DNA of 64,000 nucleotides from Gordius sp. MW1. Its lineage: Eukaryota > Nematomorpha > Gordioida > Gordea > Gordiidae. This document shows positions 33,515 to 45,544 of this stretch, piece by piece. The stretch covers positions 17,864,060-17,928,059 of the forward strand of contig OZ038529.1 of assembly GCA_964036665.1 (NCBI GenBank). The letters run 5' to 3'. The position numbers and the translations under genes are program-made. Below the pieces are notes generated by a model. The model worked only from the letters and a program-made list of their open reading frames with translations, did no database searches and was not told where the DNA came from. Each line of letters begins with the position of its first letter. The stretch's first letter is position 1.

Positions 33515-35062
33515 TAGAGGTGTGCACGGATCAATCCGATCCGTCCGAACTCGAATTGGATCAACATTTTATTTTAGTCGCATAGGATTTTCAAATTTAA
33601 AATAAACAATAATAAGTTCTAATTAATTAAATTAATAATTTTTAGTATACCTTTTCATAATTATCTTTGAATTCTTTTTTTACTTTACAATTTTTGATAT
33701 AATACCACCTCTTACCTTACTTACCCTAATATATTTATAAGTATTTCCCTGCGTTTTTCCCTAGCTAGACTTTCTTGTTTGGCGAGAAAGGAGCTAGTGT
33801 CAATGATAAATCAGCATCTCCCGTTTCCTTTTTAGCACACGCATCTCTTTCTATCTCAATTCAACTCCGAAAATGATCAATCACAATCTCCGCTTTCCTT
33901 AAGCACACGCGTAGCTCCTTTCCCTCTTGATTCCGGGTAATCATGAATGATGTAGCTTGCCTTCTTAGAAGCAAGAAGGAGTATAAGGAACTGACCACAT
34001 AACTAACTTCTATAGATATGCCAGAGAAGATAGATGTGATTGGCAAAAATTTGCTGACCAAACTAATAGAAGTACTCCGGCCGTTTAAAACGGCTTCTTT
34101 AGTTCTGAAAGCTGATCAACACCCAACCTTTCACAATATATTGATTCAATATTACCAATTACTCAGTGATCTTTCACAATCAGACCACGAGCAAACTGAT
34201 AATTTTTAAGAACATCACGAAATTAATGATCTTAAAAAAGATATTTGTACCATTCTCATGTCAAAATTTCTAATCACTCAACAACATAAAATTGCCACAT
34301 TTTTATGCCCAAACTATCGCCAACTCAGGATGCTCCCCCCAAATGAGCGAGTAGGCGTAATTAATGAAATAAGATCCACACTAGCGTCTAGGATTTTTTG
34401 GTAGATTCTGCAACTGAGATTGAAAATTACGGCAAGTAGTAGTGATAGTCAGCCTCAAAAAAAAAGACAAAAAAGTAATTAACATACATTTAAATATGTA
34501 TATATATTTTTTACATAAAATAAATTATTTAATTATATTTTAAAATAGTTAATCAATGGGAAGATGAGCAGGGCCCCCGATGAAATCTCAATTTATTTTT
34601 CGTTAAAATATGAAGATTGCAAATATGATTCAAAATAAGATTTGCTGAAATGTGGGTTTCATATCAAACAGTCCTGCCAAGGCTTTATAAGATGGCAAAT
34701 AAAGTTTTAGCTATACCTGCTACCTCTACCACTTCGGAAAGAAATTTCTCGGTGGCTGGAAGAACATTAGAAGAAGAACGCGAATTAAACTAGAAAATTT
34801 AGATTCTTTATTATTTTTATATGATAATATGGAATTAGTCAAATAAAATTTTATATTTATTTCAGGTCTATTAAAATTGCTATACCTTATTTTTATGTAT
34901 TTTGAATTTAATCATCAATAAAAAGTTCTGTTCGTAAAATTTTAATTTAAAAATTTCGGATCAAATTTAGATTTTAAAAAACTCGATCGAGTCGGATGGG
35001 ATATAAAATTTTTCAAAAACCTATCGGATCGGATCAAAAAAATTTGATCAGTGCACACCTCA
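33515..35062 (+). mobile_element. Decayed hAT transposon with transposase remnant
   Basis: The termini TAGAGGTGTGCAC and, inverted, TGAGGTGTGCAC are bounded by a perfect 8-bp duplication ATAAGCAT (33507-33514 and 35063-35070). Subterminal 'gatcggatc'-type strings sit at both ends. The interior holds pieces of a hAT transposase. At 1548 bp it is shorter than an autonomous hAT. Confidence 0.95.
34018..34850 (+). pseudogene. hAT transposase remnant (BED-ZnF/Ac type)
   Basis: Plus-strand frames give LTKLIEVLRPFKTASLVL, then ILIQYYQLLSDL, a stop, MSKFLITQQHKIATFLCP and NERVGVINEIRS. After a gap comes the hAT C-terminal signature LAIPATSTTSERNFSVAGRT. A one-base shift then leads to IKLENLDSLLFLYDN. 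The catalytic middle and N-terminal zinc finger are gone and stops interrupt it, so it cannot be active. Confidence 0.9.
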
Positions 35063-35070
35063 ATAAGCAT

Positions 35071-35779
35071 ACAGATTTAATGCAAAATCACTCCATGCTA
35101 TTACTACAAATGATTTCTAATTGGCCAAAGATAAGGTTAAAAAATATTGTATAAAATTTCCAATTTTAAGATTTTTTAGAAATTTATAGATTAATTTAAT
35201 TTACTAAAAAAATAAATTTATTTTGCCTCTAAAAGTTAATTCTAATCTCTATTTTAAAAGTTGTCTTACAGTGGAGGCCACTGAGATTATCACAATACAA
35301 TTAAGTTATATAAAGCAAACCCCTAAACCTATCCACAAATAAACAAGGATAATTTAGTATACATAAATTGAAAACCAACTTAAGTCAGATTAATAATATT
35401 ATTGATCAAGAACACATATAACTCAGTTTATTGGCGAAGGGGGGGGGGGGAGGTTGAATGAAGGGAATTTGTGGGGTTTCTCTAAGTGAGTATTTGAAAT
35501 TTTAAGCACTTTGAGTATTTGAAATTTTAAGCACTTAACAGTATAATAATTTCAATAAAAAATGTGCAAATTAATGATAATATATGATGTGTGGGTTAAA
35601 GGTTGAACTTTTAAATTAACCAAGTATAGCTATATTCAATTGGTTCAGGAGACCCTTTTCTATACAAGTCCCAATTTGTGATCTAACCAATGAAATGTTA
35701 AACAAATGATTAAGATAAAAACAATATACAACTTTAAAAACAATTTGGCTTAATTTTAACATTTCATATTAGTATCTGT
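35071..35779. other. 3' side of OPA3, no gene seen
   Basis: AT-rich sequence contains a short G-run at about 35441-35451 and a 27-bp direct duplication ('gtatttgaaattttaagcact', about 35491-35540). It should include the 3' untranslated region of OPA3. No other feature is visible. Confidence 0.4.
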
Positions 35780-36481
35780 CTATTTTTTATTGTCTTTAGA
35801 AAACAGCATATATGAATTTACAAGTATATCATAAATTGAGTGAGGGCGCATCGACAGATTATTATTTAGCTCATCAATAAATATAATATCACCTAATCCT
35901 GTATCAAGTTCTTCAATATTTTTAATAGGTGGATCTGCCTTTTCTATATTTTTACGAAATTTGTTAATTGATTTGGTTACAAAGCTGTGGCTGTCAGAAT
36001 GATATTGAGCTAATGTTCTTTCTAACTCCCTAATTTTAAAATTTTGTTGCTCTGTTATTAATCCAAGTTCATGCAATTGAAGAGATAGTTGCCTAAATTT
36101 CTCAGCAAGTTCTTCATCTTTATTAGCCTGACTTCTCGAAGACCTTATATATTCCAATGTTAAGGTCCCAGTAGCAATTAAAAAAATGATTACTTCTCCC
36201 ATTAAATCTGAACCCAATTCAATAGCCATAGCTTCATTTAACTTCTCAACATTAGAAGGCTTTCCTAATCCTAGAATGTGCATTTTTGAGATGGTCTCGA
36301 TTTTATGATACACTATTTAATAAAGATATTGATAAAATTAACCCTTACATTGTGCAGGAGGTATAACAATATACGTTTTAAAAAATGGACTAGTTTTAGC
36401 CTTTTCCCGTAAAACTCTGACTAAAGGTTTGCTTAATTGCTTTATTGCTAAATACCCTAATTTGATTAATGGGAACACCAT
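35780..36481 (-). CDS. OPA3: OPA3-like mitochondrial membrane protein, complete, two exons
   Basis: Exon 1 is 36481-36349 and exon 2 is 36312-35780. The 36-nt intron has GTAAGG at its start and AAATAG at its end, and falls inside a leucine codon. The product is 221 residues; human OPA3 is about 179. The N-terminus (VFPLIKLGYLAIKQLSKPL) matches the family's mitochondrial targeting segment. SPFFKTYIVIPPAQ, LYHKIETISKMHILGL and LNEAMAIELGSDLMGE follow in family order. A hydrophobic segment at about 85-97 (VIIFLIATGTLTL) precedes EY and a charged coiled-coil stretch (ANKDEELAEKFRQ). The C-terminal 70 residues are an unrecognised extension. OPA3 acts in mitochondrial membrane integrity and dynamics. 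It is a single gene, with no related neighbour. Confidence 0.95.
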
Positions 36482-37130
36482 TTATGGAAAAATACGCTGA
36501 ATTAAACATAAAACTAAAATTTATTCAAAAAACATGTGTTTTTAAGTTGCTACAAACGGAGACATTGACAGGTCATCATAAAGTTAGAGGTGCCCTATCA
36601 ACTCGCCCAAAACCATATTGCCAAATTCACCCGATATTAACGACAATCTTCCCATTATCATAAAGAAGGCCCTAAATTGAGTACCTCTCATAATAATTAT
36701 TAAATTTTTTATTAAAAAGTACCTATAATTTAACTTTTATCCGAAATTGAATGGTCAAGATGCATGTTTGTAGAGAGACATTTTTTAATTAGGGCACATT
36801 TTATAACCTTGGGACATTCAATTCGGCAAGATGGTTTTTGGCAAGTTGACGGGCCACCGAAGTTAGAGTATGTATGAACTTACTTCAACTCCAGACGCAC
36901 GCACACTGAGTTGTCTAATTTAACACATTTTGTGCTTGCTATTCGGTGCACTAACCAGGCAGTAGCATATAAAAATTCTCGAGAGGCGAGGCGAAGCAGC
37001 AAATCGGTTCAATCATTGAGCAAATTGACGAGCAGAAACTCAAATAGATAGCAGATTTATTAGAAGCAACTGCAACGAGTTAGTAACTATAAGGAACTTG
37101 AACCTATTATATATCATAAATAAATAAAAA
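36482..37130. repeat. OPA3 upstream region with a MITE-family fragment
   Basis: The first 300 bp should carry the OPA3 promoter; I see no distinct site. About 36890-37060 matches the interior of the hAT-like MITE at 27834-28111 ('gtagcatataaaaattctcgagaggcg', 'gagcagaaactc'), but the clean termini are lost. Confidence 0.5.
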
Positions 37131-37133
37131 GCT

Positions 37134-37405
37134 TTGCCCCCCCCCCTTTTGCGTCCCTTTTACCACCATCTTCCCCCACTCCTTTTTTGCGAGAGAGTAA
37201 AAAAGGGGGAAACAAATCCCCTCCCCCCTCTGGGGGAGAGTCTGAAAAGGGGGGGGGGTGATAATTCACCACCCCCCCCCCCCCCCCCTTCATGGGGAGG
37301 GAGAGGGTGGAGGAAGAGGCAAATAATTAAGGGGGGGAGCAGATCTCCCTTCCCTGGGTGATGGAGAGGGTAAATAAGGGGCAAATAACCCCCCCCCCCC
37401 CCCAT
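37134..37405. repeat. Poly-C/poly-G repeat, four diverged units
   Basis: Runs of up to 20 C or 8-9 G alternate with 'ggggagggagaggg' and 'ttttgcg' pieces. The style is that of the foldback arms, but the units are different in detail. The Pro- and Gly-rich frames on both strands are repeat artefacts. Confidence 0.8.
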
Positions 37406-37439
37406 GTATCTTTATGCTATTTTTATAATATTTTTAATT

Positions 37440-38645
37440 AATATCAAATTGTATGATTAATTAAAATCAAATTAAGTAAGATATTCCATAATTAAATTAT
37501 TATTCTTTTGTTTATTTAAATATGATCGTATTAATTTAGACGCATATTTAAATTTGACTCATGAAAGGTAAAATATATCAACAAAATGATAATTTTTATA
37601 TATAGTGGTGTCTTCTACCCCCTTACGCTTCACCCCATTACGTCGCTATCTTTAAATTTATATATTCATTCATCCCCCCCCCCCCACACACATATACTTA
37701 TAGTTAACGCGTGAATTTTACTCTACTCTCGTTTATGACGAGTCATGTTTGTTAATATCTCTATGATATAAATAGATATATTTGTTATTACCATTATTTA
37801 GCGATTATTATATATTATCTCGTTTTCAACAGAGATAATTATTGTTATTCTTTTTGTAGTGAATTTAATTACCAGAAAAATGTAACCGGTGAATAAAATA
37901 TATATTATCGCGGTAACTAGGCGCGAACGCGAACCATTTTCTTTATCGTAAATAAATCCTGAAATACTTGAACGTTGTCGTGAAATAAATTTGAAACTTG
38001 GCAATGAGTACAATTACAATTTGCATAATCGACAAGTGTCGAACTCGAGAAATTAGAATTCAACAATATTTAAATAGTTTATGGTGGTAGTTGAACTACA
38101 TGGATATATGTAAATATATTAACTGGTTGATTTGTTAAATATATATTTTAAATTAATATGATCTATAAAACTAATAATTGGTGTATTTAAAATGATCATA
38201 ACCATGAAATAAATATACCATTTAATATTTTTTAATTATATTCAAACGTGAAGTCGTGTTCATTTTTAATTTCAACTACATAAATATATACCTAAATTTT
38301 TTAACTAACATAAAATTAAGTTTAAATGCATTAAACCGGCATTTGCAAAACTATATATTTGAAATTCATTTGATCTATTAATGGTAATAATAAAAATAAT
38401 AATTCTAATTGAAATTAATGTAATTATGAAATAACTATAAGAAATCGCACTTTAATTTTCGATTAATTTTTACATACCGCTATTTTCCTAACTCTCATCT
38501 CGGGTATAATAATTTGAAACGCGTTCAAGAGGGATTGAGTAAAAATTTTTGAAAGCTTTCGGGTCGGGTATGGGTTGAAATTTTTGAAATGCTGGGTCAG
38601 ATCGGGTTCGGGTTAAAAAAAAGTGACTTTGCAGGTCTCTATTTC
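37440..38645 (-). repeat. Dispersed repeat family, copy 2 (reverse orientation)
   Basis: The sequence matches 62862-63535 and 12545-13340 in reverse ('gacgcatatttaaatttga', 'aaaatatatcaacaaaa', 'gaaacgcgttcaa'). It ends in cgggtcgggt-type strings and 'agtgactttgcaggtctct' at about 38640. That terminus appears inverted as 'agagaactgcaaagtcact' at 62862. It is probably a non-autonomous DNA transposon. Confidence 0.6.
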
Positions 38646-38986
38646 ATTGTAGACGACTTAAAATAGTTGTATGATTGTCTCTAAAAATGTTTATTGAATT
38701 TTGATGTACTTGACTATTACTAATATCTACATGAATAATAAATAGGGGCCATCATCATTATAACAACATATAATTTGATAATGAAACTGTAAATTATTTC
38801 CTCCTCTATAAGCACATATATATATCTACCAAGCCTATTAACTCGCCCTTTTTCTTATTCTTTGTATAAACTTTAAACATAAAATAATCGGTGCAGCGAG
38901 ATTTGGTTTAAATACACATCTCATGACATAGACTTTTCTGTTTATTCTCAGGATAATGTTAAGCACTTTATGATATTTTGACTATA

Positions 38987-39312
38987 CAGTCGAAACTTCT
39001 TAATCGCACATCGGATTATCGCGAAAATCTTTTAATCGCGAAGTTAACCGCCTTTTGTTTTTTTTAAACGATAATATTAACAAAAACATCGTTTATTGAC
39101 AAATCGCTTAATAGTACAATAGCTATTCACAAACATTTTCGTGTCCTTAAATCGACCAGATAATTATATAAAATATCGTTTTATTGCGAAGCATAAGAAA
39201 TGAATATTTAATATAATGTACATATACTTTTATTTCCATCGTTTAATCGCGAAATATCGGTTAATCGTGAATCTTTTCTCAGGCCCGAGGCTTAATTAAA
39301 CGGTTTTGACTG
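38987..39312. mobile_element. pogo/Tigger-type MITE with TA target site
   Basis: The left end CAGTCGAAACTTCTTAATC and right end GTTTTGACTG form inverted repeats. TA flanks both sides, the Tc1/mariner superfamily target. Internal repeats of 'ttaatcgcgaa' and 'ttatcgcga' are typical of pogo-like non-autonomous elements. It is 326 bp long with no coding capacity. Confidence 0.82.
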
Positions 39313-39819
39313 TATTTATATTTTTAAAACTCTCGAATATGGCTCCAATTTAGCATACATTCTTAAAGTACCTATGATATTTATTATTGAGATCTATATG
39401 TATTATGTCTAGTTATTTATTGGAATATATATCTATATCATCATGATTATCGGATTTGTGAAATATACATTACCGCATTATTGAAGAAAATTATGAATAA
39501 GAAAATTGTCGTTATCAAGATCGTTTTTTGGATTATATCATATAATAAAGAATAAAGTCGAAAAAGAAGGGTTGGTGAAATAATAATTGGGAAACTTTTC
39601 AAAGTTTCTATCTAGGTACAAAATCCGGTAGCAAATTATCTTTAAAATACTTTCTCTTTGTTTATATGTTCTTCAGTACAATTTCGATATCATATACAAT
39701 TTGTATTTTTTCCAATGTATGATTTTACAATAATGATTATTCTTTTTCCAAAAATCAATAGTCATCATGATATACAAGAACGCGCATTTTGATTTGGCAT
39801 AAGCGTATTTATATATAAC

Positions 39820-40453
39820 TAGGGCAGCACCGATATTGGTATCGGTATCGGTACCGATATCAATATTTTTAACGATATTTCGTTACCGATATTTTACAAA
39901 TATTATATTTGTTAGAGCTGTATATCTATAATATACTTTTTAAATTAAATTTTACTTAATTGCTCTCAAATCTAATTTATCTTTTAATTGATTCATTTAT
40001 TCAAATTTCTACCGCCACTTATTTATATTATTATGTAAGTTAGTTTCGTATTTACAATTTATATTATAATGTATTTATTTTTATATTATATATTGTATAT
40101 ACGATTTTTAATATATATAATATTTATCAACAAAGCATTTAAAATATTTCAAATTAGAATAACATTCTATGTTGTGTATTATTAATTCAAATGGCCTTTC
40201 GTTTATATTTAAATTTAAATTATATTTAGGTCTAAAAGCAAGTCATTAATTTGGAATTATTTTATAATTGATGAGAACTCAGCACATATTGCAGCTTGTA
40301 CAAAATTACAATTTATGAAAAAAATTTGGAATATTTTAAATAAAGCATTACAAATATTAACAAGTCTAATTTTTATAAGATGTAAAATATCGGTATCGGT
40401 ATATTTATTTAAATATCGGTATCGGTTAAAAATTTGATATCGGTGCAGCCCTA
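39820..40453. mobile_element. Non-autonomous hAT with TAGGGCAGCACCGATA ends
   Basis: The left terminus TAGGGCAGCACCGATA and right terminus TATCGGTGCAGCCCTA are inverted. Both are followed inward by repeats of 'tatcggtatcgg'. The flanks are TATATAAC and TATATATA, a degraded 8-bp duplication. It is 634 bp long with no transposase. Confidence 0.88.
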
Positions 40454-41732
40454 TATATATAACATATCTTTCTGGCTCGTGATTGAAAACCTAACATATC
40501 TTCTCGGAACGTGATTGATGGTACGCGCGTGTTATCATAAGTAGGAGATGAAGGAATTAACACAAAAATAGAATTTAACATTAACTAGAAGATGGAGGAG
40601 GATGATCTGACAAAGATCAATGAAGAGAAGGATGATTTAACAAATATAATAATAAAATAATTAATTAATCAATTAATTTCTTATTCAGTTATTCAGCATA
40701 CAATAAATATGTTACATTATTATTGCAGGTTATTTGCTTATTGTAAGGAGTTTAATCTATCAATAGGGTTACTGAATGGAGGAGGAGGAAAACTTTTATT
40801 AATACCAAATCGACATTTCATTTCATAACTAAAAGCACGCGCATCCACACATATTTATATGATTTACTATGCCTGCCTATTCTTTCATTTTATTATACTA
40901 TTATTTGTTAAACACATTTTTAATATTTATATACATAAAAATTTGTGTTTCCCCCTTTTTCTTTTTCCCCTCTTTTTATTTTAGCTATTTTTCATTTTCG
41001 CACCTTTTTCCTAGCACCATCTATCTGTGCTAATTTTATTCTTATAAAAATATCCAGCCCTACAATCACTATTATTAATTTCTCGCAAAGACCAGTTTTG
41101 TAATTTCTCTTCTTCTTCTTTATCAGTTATTTGGTCCCACAGTTGTGGGATTTGTTTTGATAGTTTTTCCATCTTGACCGGGTGAGTGCCATGTCTTAAC
41201 TAATCTCTTTAGTTTTCATAACTTTATCGACTTGCCCTTTCCACGTGATGCGTGGTCGTCTTCTTCCTTTCTTCCCCAAATTTCTATTGCTTTTATGTAT
41301 CAACGTGTTTATGTTACCAACTTTAATTCATTTATTTTTTGTGACTTCATCCTACCTTTTTCCAATGATGATGGGCTATAATAGCCCTAAATATCGCGTT
41401 CCATTTCCCTCTTATTACTTTATCAATCCAAACCCACCGATTTTATGCAAAGAAATACACATATAATTGGGCGTTCCTCCTGCTCCACCTACACATAGCT
41501 GTGACGCATCCACCAATTTAAATATTACTAAAATTAAACTAATTGTTGAATTAAAATTTAGAAATTATTATAACTTATAAGTAAAATTTATGATTAACTA
41601 TTCACAATAAAATTGACTTACTATTTCTGATTGCCAGTTTAAGTATGATTTCCCTATATTTTATTTATTTCGAGCCCACGGTCTGAACGATGTATTCCAC
41701 TTATAAGATTTATTCATGTAGACAGAATTTTC
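40454..41732. other. AT-rich stretch without recognised genes
   Basis: 'attaacacaaaaatagaattt' type sequence around 40555-40800 and 'ttgggtaccgaatgaacgagg'-like strings around 40765 and 43565 ('gggttactgaatgga' / 'gggttaccgaatgaa', followed by 'aacttttattaataccaaatc') are duplicated on either side of the hAT at 41733. About 41190-41310 gives weak LINE-like frames on the minus strand. No gene is supported. Confidence 0.4.
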
Positions 41733-43395
41733 TAGTGTTTCGATCTCGTTCTCGAAAACAAAATCTCGTCTCGGGAGCGATTTCTCGTCTCGGTCTAGAA
41801 AAATCTCGGTCTCGACGAGAATTCTCGTCTCGATTTAAAAAAATATATACGGAATAAAATTTTTTCCTGTTTTATTAAAAATATTAAATAAGTGTTAAAA
41901 AATCCAAATAAACTTTTTAATTTTTTGAAAAGCTTATAAACAAACTTTTTAAAGATTTAGCGAGACACGACATCTCATTGACAATATAAAGATATGAATT
42001 AATTCATAAAGTTAACATTATCTATGGAAAGTGCAGATTACGAAAACTATAAATAAATTCAAAATATAGAAAATTTAATTGTTCTAGCAAATTATAACAT
42101 TTGTATCAAACTCACGGTGTTTGTCAGCTATAAATAGACTTAGAAAATAATAAGTTAGTCTATAGTTGACTTAGATGCATAATTGAGCAAATTGAGACCC
42201 TTTATTAACCCTGGCTAAGGCTTCAAAGTAGACCTTAACATATTTTAGGCAAATGTATAAGTCCATTGATATTACCATCATCAATTATAGCCCATAGTGT
42301 TTAATGCATGTTTACTATAGCGTAATAAACCCCAAAGTGCTAGTGACCTTTAATGATAATACTATTATTTATAGAATTGATAACTAGTTGCACATAGTAA
42401 AACGTTGTGAAAACAACAATAAAAACAGCATTGTTATAGGATTAGGAACATAGGGTTTTAAACTTAAAATATGTGCACGTATTTAAATTTATGACAAAAA
42501 TCATTATAATCAAATTCATAATCCAAATAATTACCTTCCGATCCTAACTAACTTTGCCATCAAATAGTGAATAATCGATTACAGTATAAGTTCGTGTATT
42601 TATTTTATATTGCACAATTATTCAAATTATAGTAAATTTGAATGCACCTGCCAACCCAGCTTATAATGTAAAAAGTAATGCATATGACAAAACTATGTAT
42701 TCACATAATGTCTTATTAAGGTTCAAAGATTTGAGAGGTCTATTATTAGTTAAAGCATAAAAACATCTAGAATACTATGATTTAAGATTTAATCAATTAC
42801 GGTGTAATTAAATACTCTAATGTACTTTTGAAGTCGTTAGGCGGGTGCTCAAAAATCTCGAGGCACCTTAGCTTAACTTGTATATTTTTTCAAATTGATT
42901 GACCACCAATTTATAATTACCGCATCATGCAGGATGAGTAACTGCGAATTTCAATATGCTTTGGTAATATTTACTATTCCATCATAAATCATTCTAAGCC
43001 TAACATATTGGAATAATTAATAATGCTATGGATATAAATATGGTATAGATATATTATAAAATTATTCACATACCTTAAGGATAAACCATACTTAGGTAAA
43101 TAATTGCCAAATTTTAAATTATTTGCAAAAATATATAACATTTACTACACTTTGGAAATTTTTAATATAAAATATATTCCATACATACTGATTTACACTT
43201 AATACCTTAAATGTAAATGATGCAGATTAAAATACACAATAATTTACTAAAATCTAAAGATCAATAAAAAGTCGAGATCTTACCGAAAAAATCTCGTATC
43301 GTCTCGTCCCGACATCAAAATTTTCGTCTCGATCTCGGGTCAATTTTTCAAATTCTTGTCTCGTCTCGGTTTTTCTCGGGTTTTCTGCATCACTA
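41733..43395. mobile_element. 1.66-kb non-autonomous hAT with CTCG-rich ends
   Basis: The element begins TAGTGTTTCGATCTCG and ends GAAAACCCGAG's complement through GCATCACTA. It is flanked by a perfect 8-bp duplication GAATTTTC (41725-41732 and 43396-43403). About 130 bp at each end is rich in 'tctcgtctcgg' strings. The centre is AT-rich with no long frame. A fragment of the same family is at about 27017-27110. Confidence 0.93.
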
Positions 43396-43979
43396 GAATT
43401 TTCTGGTAAACGATCTATCTTGTTTTCGACGTTTTGGTTTATAATCTGGGCAATGGGGTTTCTTTTTATTTTTCCAGTATGACACCAGCTAATATGTTTA
43501 GTTATTTTGTCTCTAGGTTATTATATCGGGTTATTATGCATATTTAATAGGGAATATATTCTTTTAACCGGGTTACCGAATGAACGAGGAGAAGAACTTT
43601 TATTAATACCAAATCAATGTATTGAAACTAAAAGAATGTGTTTACAATCAATTTATGAAAATACTTAATATAATATATAAGGGAGACCGGAACCAGTCGT
43701 AGCCTGGGGTTATTGTAATTATTTTTAAAATAATCTATAGATATAAAATTCTCGTGTCACGGTGTTTGTTATTCAACTCCTCCGAAACGGCTGGACCGAT
43801 TTAGATGGAAATTTCTGCGAATATTTGGTAGGTCTGAGAATGGGTTTTCAACTATATTCCAAATCTCTAAGTCATAAGACGGTCAAGTTATTTAGTTTTA
43901 TACGTTTTGACGTTTAATAAAATGTCAATAAAACGCTACCTCATGACGTAATGCATATCTATCGTGTTCTTTGACAGTT

Positions 43980-44220
43980 GTTTAAATTTTGATTTAGTTT
44001 ACTTTTATGGTGGATAAGGATAAAACTCTATAACCCACAAATTTTGATTTAGTTTACTTTTATGGTGGATGAGGATAAACCTCTATAACCCACATAATTG
44101 TGAGGTAATTAATAATTGTTTTAGTGTAATATTGAATTGATTTAGTTTACTTTTATGGTGGATAAGGAAACTCTAAAACCCACATAATTGTGGGGAAATT
44201 AATAATTGCTTTAGTGTAAT
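43980..44220 (+). repeat. Three short direct repeats near the Helitron 5' end
   Basis: 'gatttagtttacttttatgg' followed by 'tggataaggat' and 'ataacccacata' occurs three times (near 43991, 44046 and 44140). The spacing is irregular. Confidence 0.8.
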
Positions 44221-44296
44221 ATTGAAATATAAATGCACATCGGAATTGTTTTAAATCCTTATTTCAATATTACATCAAATCATTTTTCTTTGTTAT

Positions 44297-44610
44297 GTCC
44301 ATAGACTAATAAAACCATAGACTGCCGAATAGCTGATAATTTTCCAGCAAATATAGCAAGCGCCATTTTGTAGGAAAATGCAACCAAACAATAGAATTCA
44401 GAAAAATTTATTGTTCTAATTTACTTTTTTTGATTTATCAATTAAGTTATTAGTCTTATATATTTTCTTCAATATTTTATCGTGGAGAAGTATAAATATA
44501 CCTGTTGTTGAATTTTTCCTACAATATGGCAGCTATTTTGGTGTCTGAATGATTTTAATAATAAAAATCAGCTGTTCGGCAGTCTATAGTTTTATGTCTA
44601 TGGTTATGTC
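44297..44610. repeat. Inverted repeat pair inside Helitron 3
   Basis: About 44297-44342 ('ccatagactgccgaatagctg') is inverted at about 44560-44612 ('cagctgttcggcagtctatag'). The arms are about 45 bp and the loop about 220 bp. It could be a small foldback element or the junction of a nested insertion. Confidence 0.65.
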
Positions 44611-44639
44611 TTTATTTATCACCGGTAATACATCTATAT

Positions 44640-44715
44640 ATTTAAAAAATTTATTGACCTTGAGCCTTATTAATTGTCACTGCGAATGCCAATCTAATTG
44701 GAAATTGAATAGTTC
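44640..44715 (-). pseudogene. Helitron helicase fragment, antisense to Helitron 3
   Basis: On the minus strand the sequence reads RLAFAVTINKAQGQ, a conserved Pif1/Helitron helicase motif, and breaks off on both sides. Its orientation is opposite to the host Helitron, so it comes from a nested or rearranged copy. Confidence 0.75.
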
Positions 44716-44726
44716 AAAAAATATCA

Positions 44727-44786
44727 TTTTACCCCTCCCTAAATCAATATTGCTCCCCTCAAATTCCAATGGCGTCTACGCCTATG
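44727..44786. mobile_element. Partial MITE, 3' end of the CATGGGCGTAGCCAGG family
   Basis: 'cccctccctaaatcaatatt', then 'aaattccaatggcgtctacg' and 'cctatg' match the right end of the copy at 2949-3120. The left half is absent. Confidence 0.7.
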
Positions 44787-45544
44787 AATGTACCATAAGT
44801 CTCTCCTTCAACTTCAATTGCATTTGCAGATCTTAACTTATTGTATATATTAATTTTTTTTACTTTACACTTTTCAACCATTAAAAAAAAATTCTCTTTT
44901 AAATCATGCAAACAATCAAATGTAGGATCTTTTTTAATATAATTAAAAAAAATTACTACAAATATATATGTAAGCACATGAATAATCGTGAAATTAAAAT
45001 ATAATTTATATATACCCTGTAAATAATATATTTAAAGAGGAAAATTTCTCAAAAGATATTTTAAAAGAAAGATGTGCCTTTTGCCTAATAATAATGTAAG
45101 ATAAAAAGACTGAATATCATCCAAAAAATGCAATTTTTTAATTGTTGCTGAGGGGCTGAAAATCAACAAATACAAAGCCTTTTTAACTCTAAAAATTTTT
45201 CCCTTTGGTCGCTTCGTGTTTGGGCACCTTTGGTAAACAGGTTTTGACCTATTTTTAGTAGTTAGAAAGACGATTTCCACCTCTCTGAACATCCACACCC
45301 TTTTTATTATGTATGATTATGCCAAAAATATTTTACATCGTTGACGGATTTTTGGCAACTTTTGGAAGATCCTCTCGATTTTATATTAAAATAGCTCATT
45401 TTTCTTATTTGGTTCATTTTGTTTTTTATATTTTACGTATTTTATTTATATTGCCGCAACTATTTTTATACATATTCTAACTCCTCCCTCCCCTGAGACC
45501 ACTCGCACATAAAATCCTTACAATTCTAAGGATCCTTCTCTCAA

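Noticed and set aside
37134..37405. Proline-rich frames on both strands
   Set aside because: They come from homopolymer repeats and have no domain or splice support.
45032..45298. 88-codon minus-strand frame (VYQRCPNTKRPKGK...)
   Set aside because: No family recognised, no splice partner, and located within a composite Helitron.
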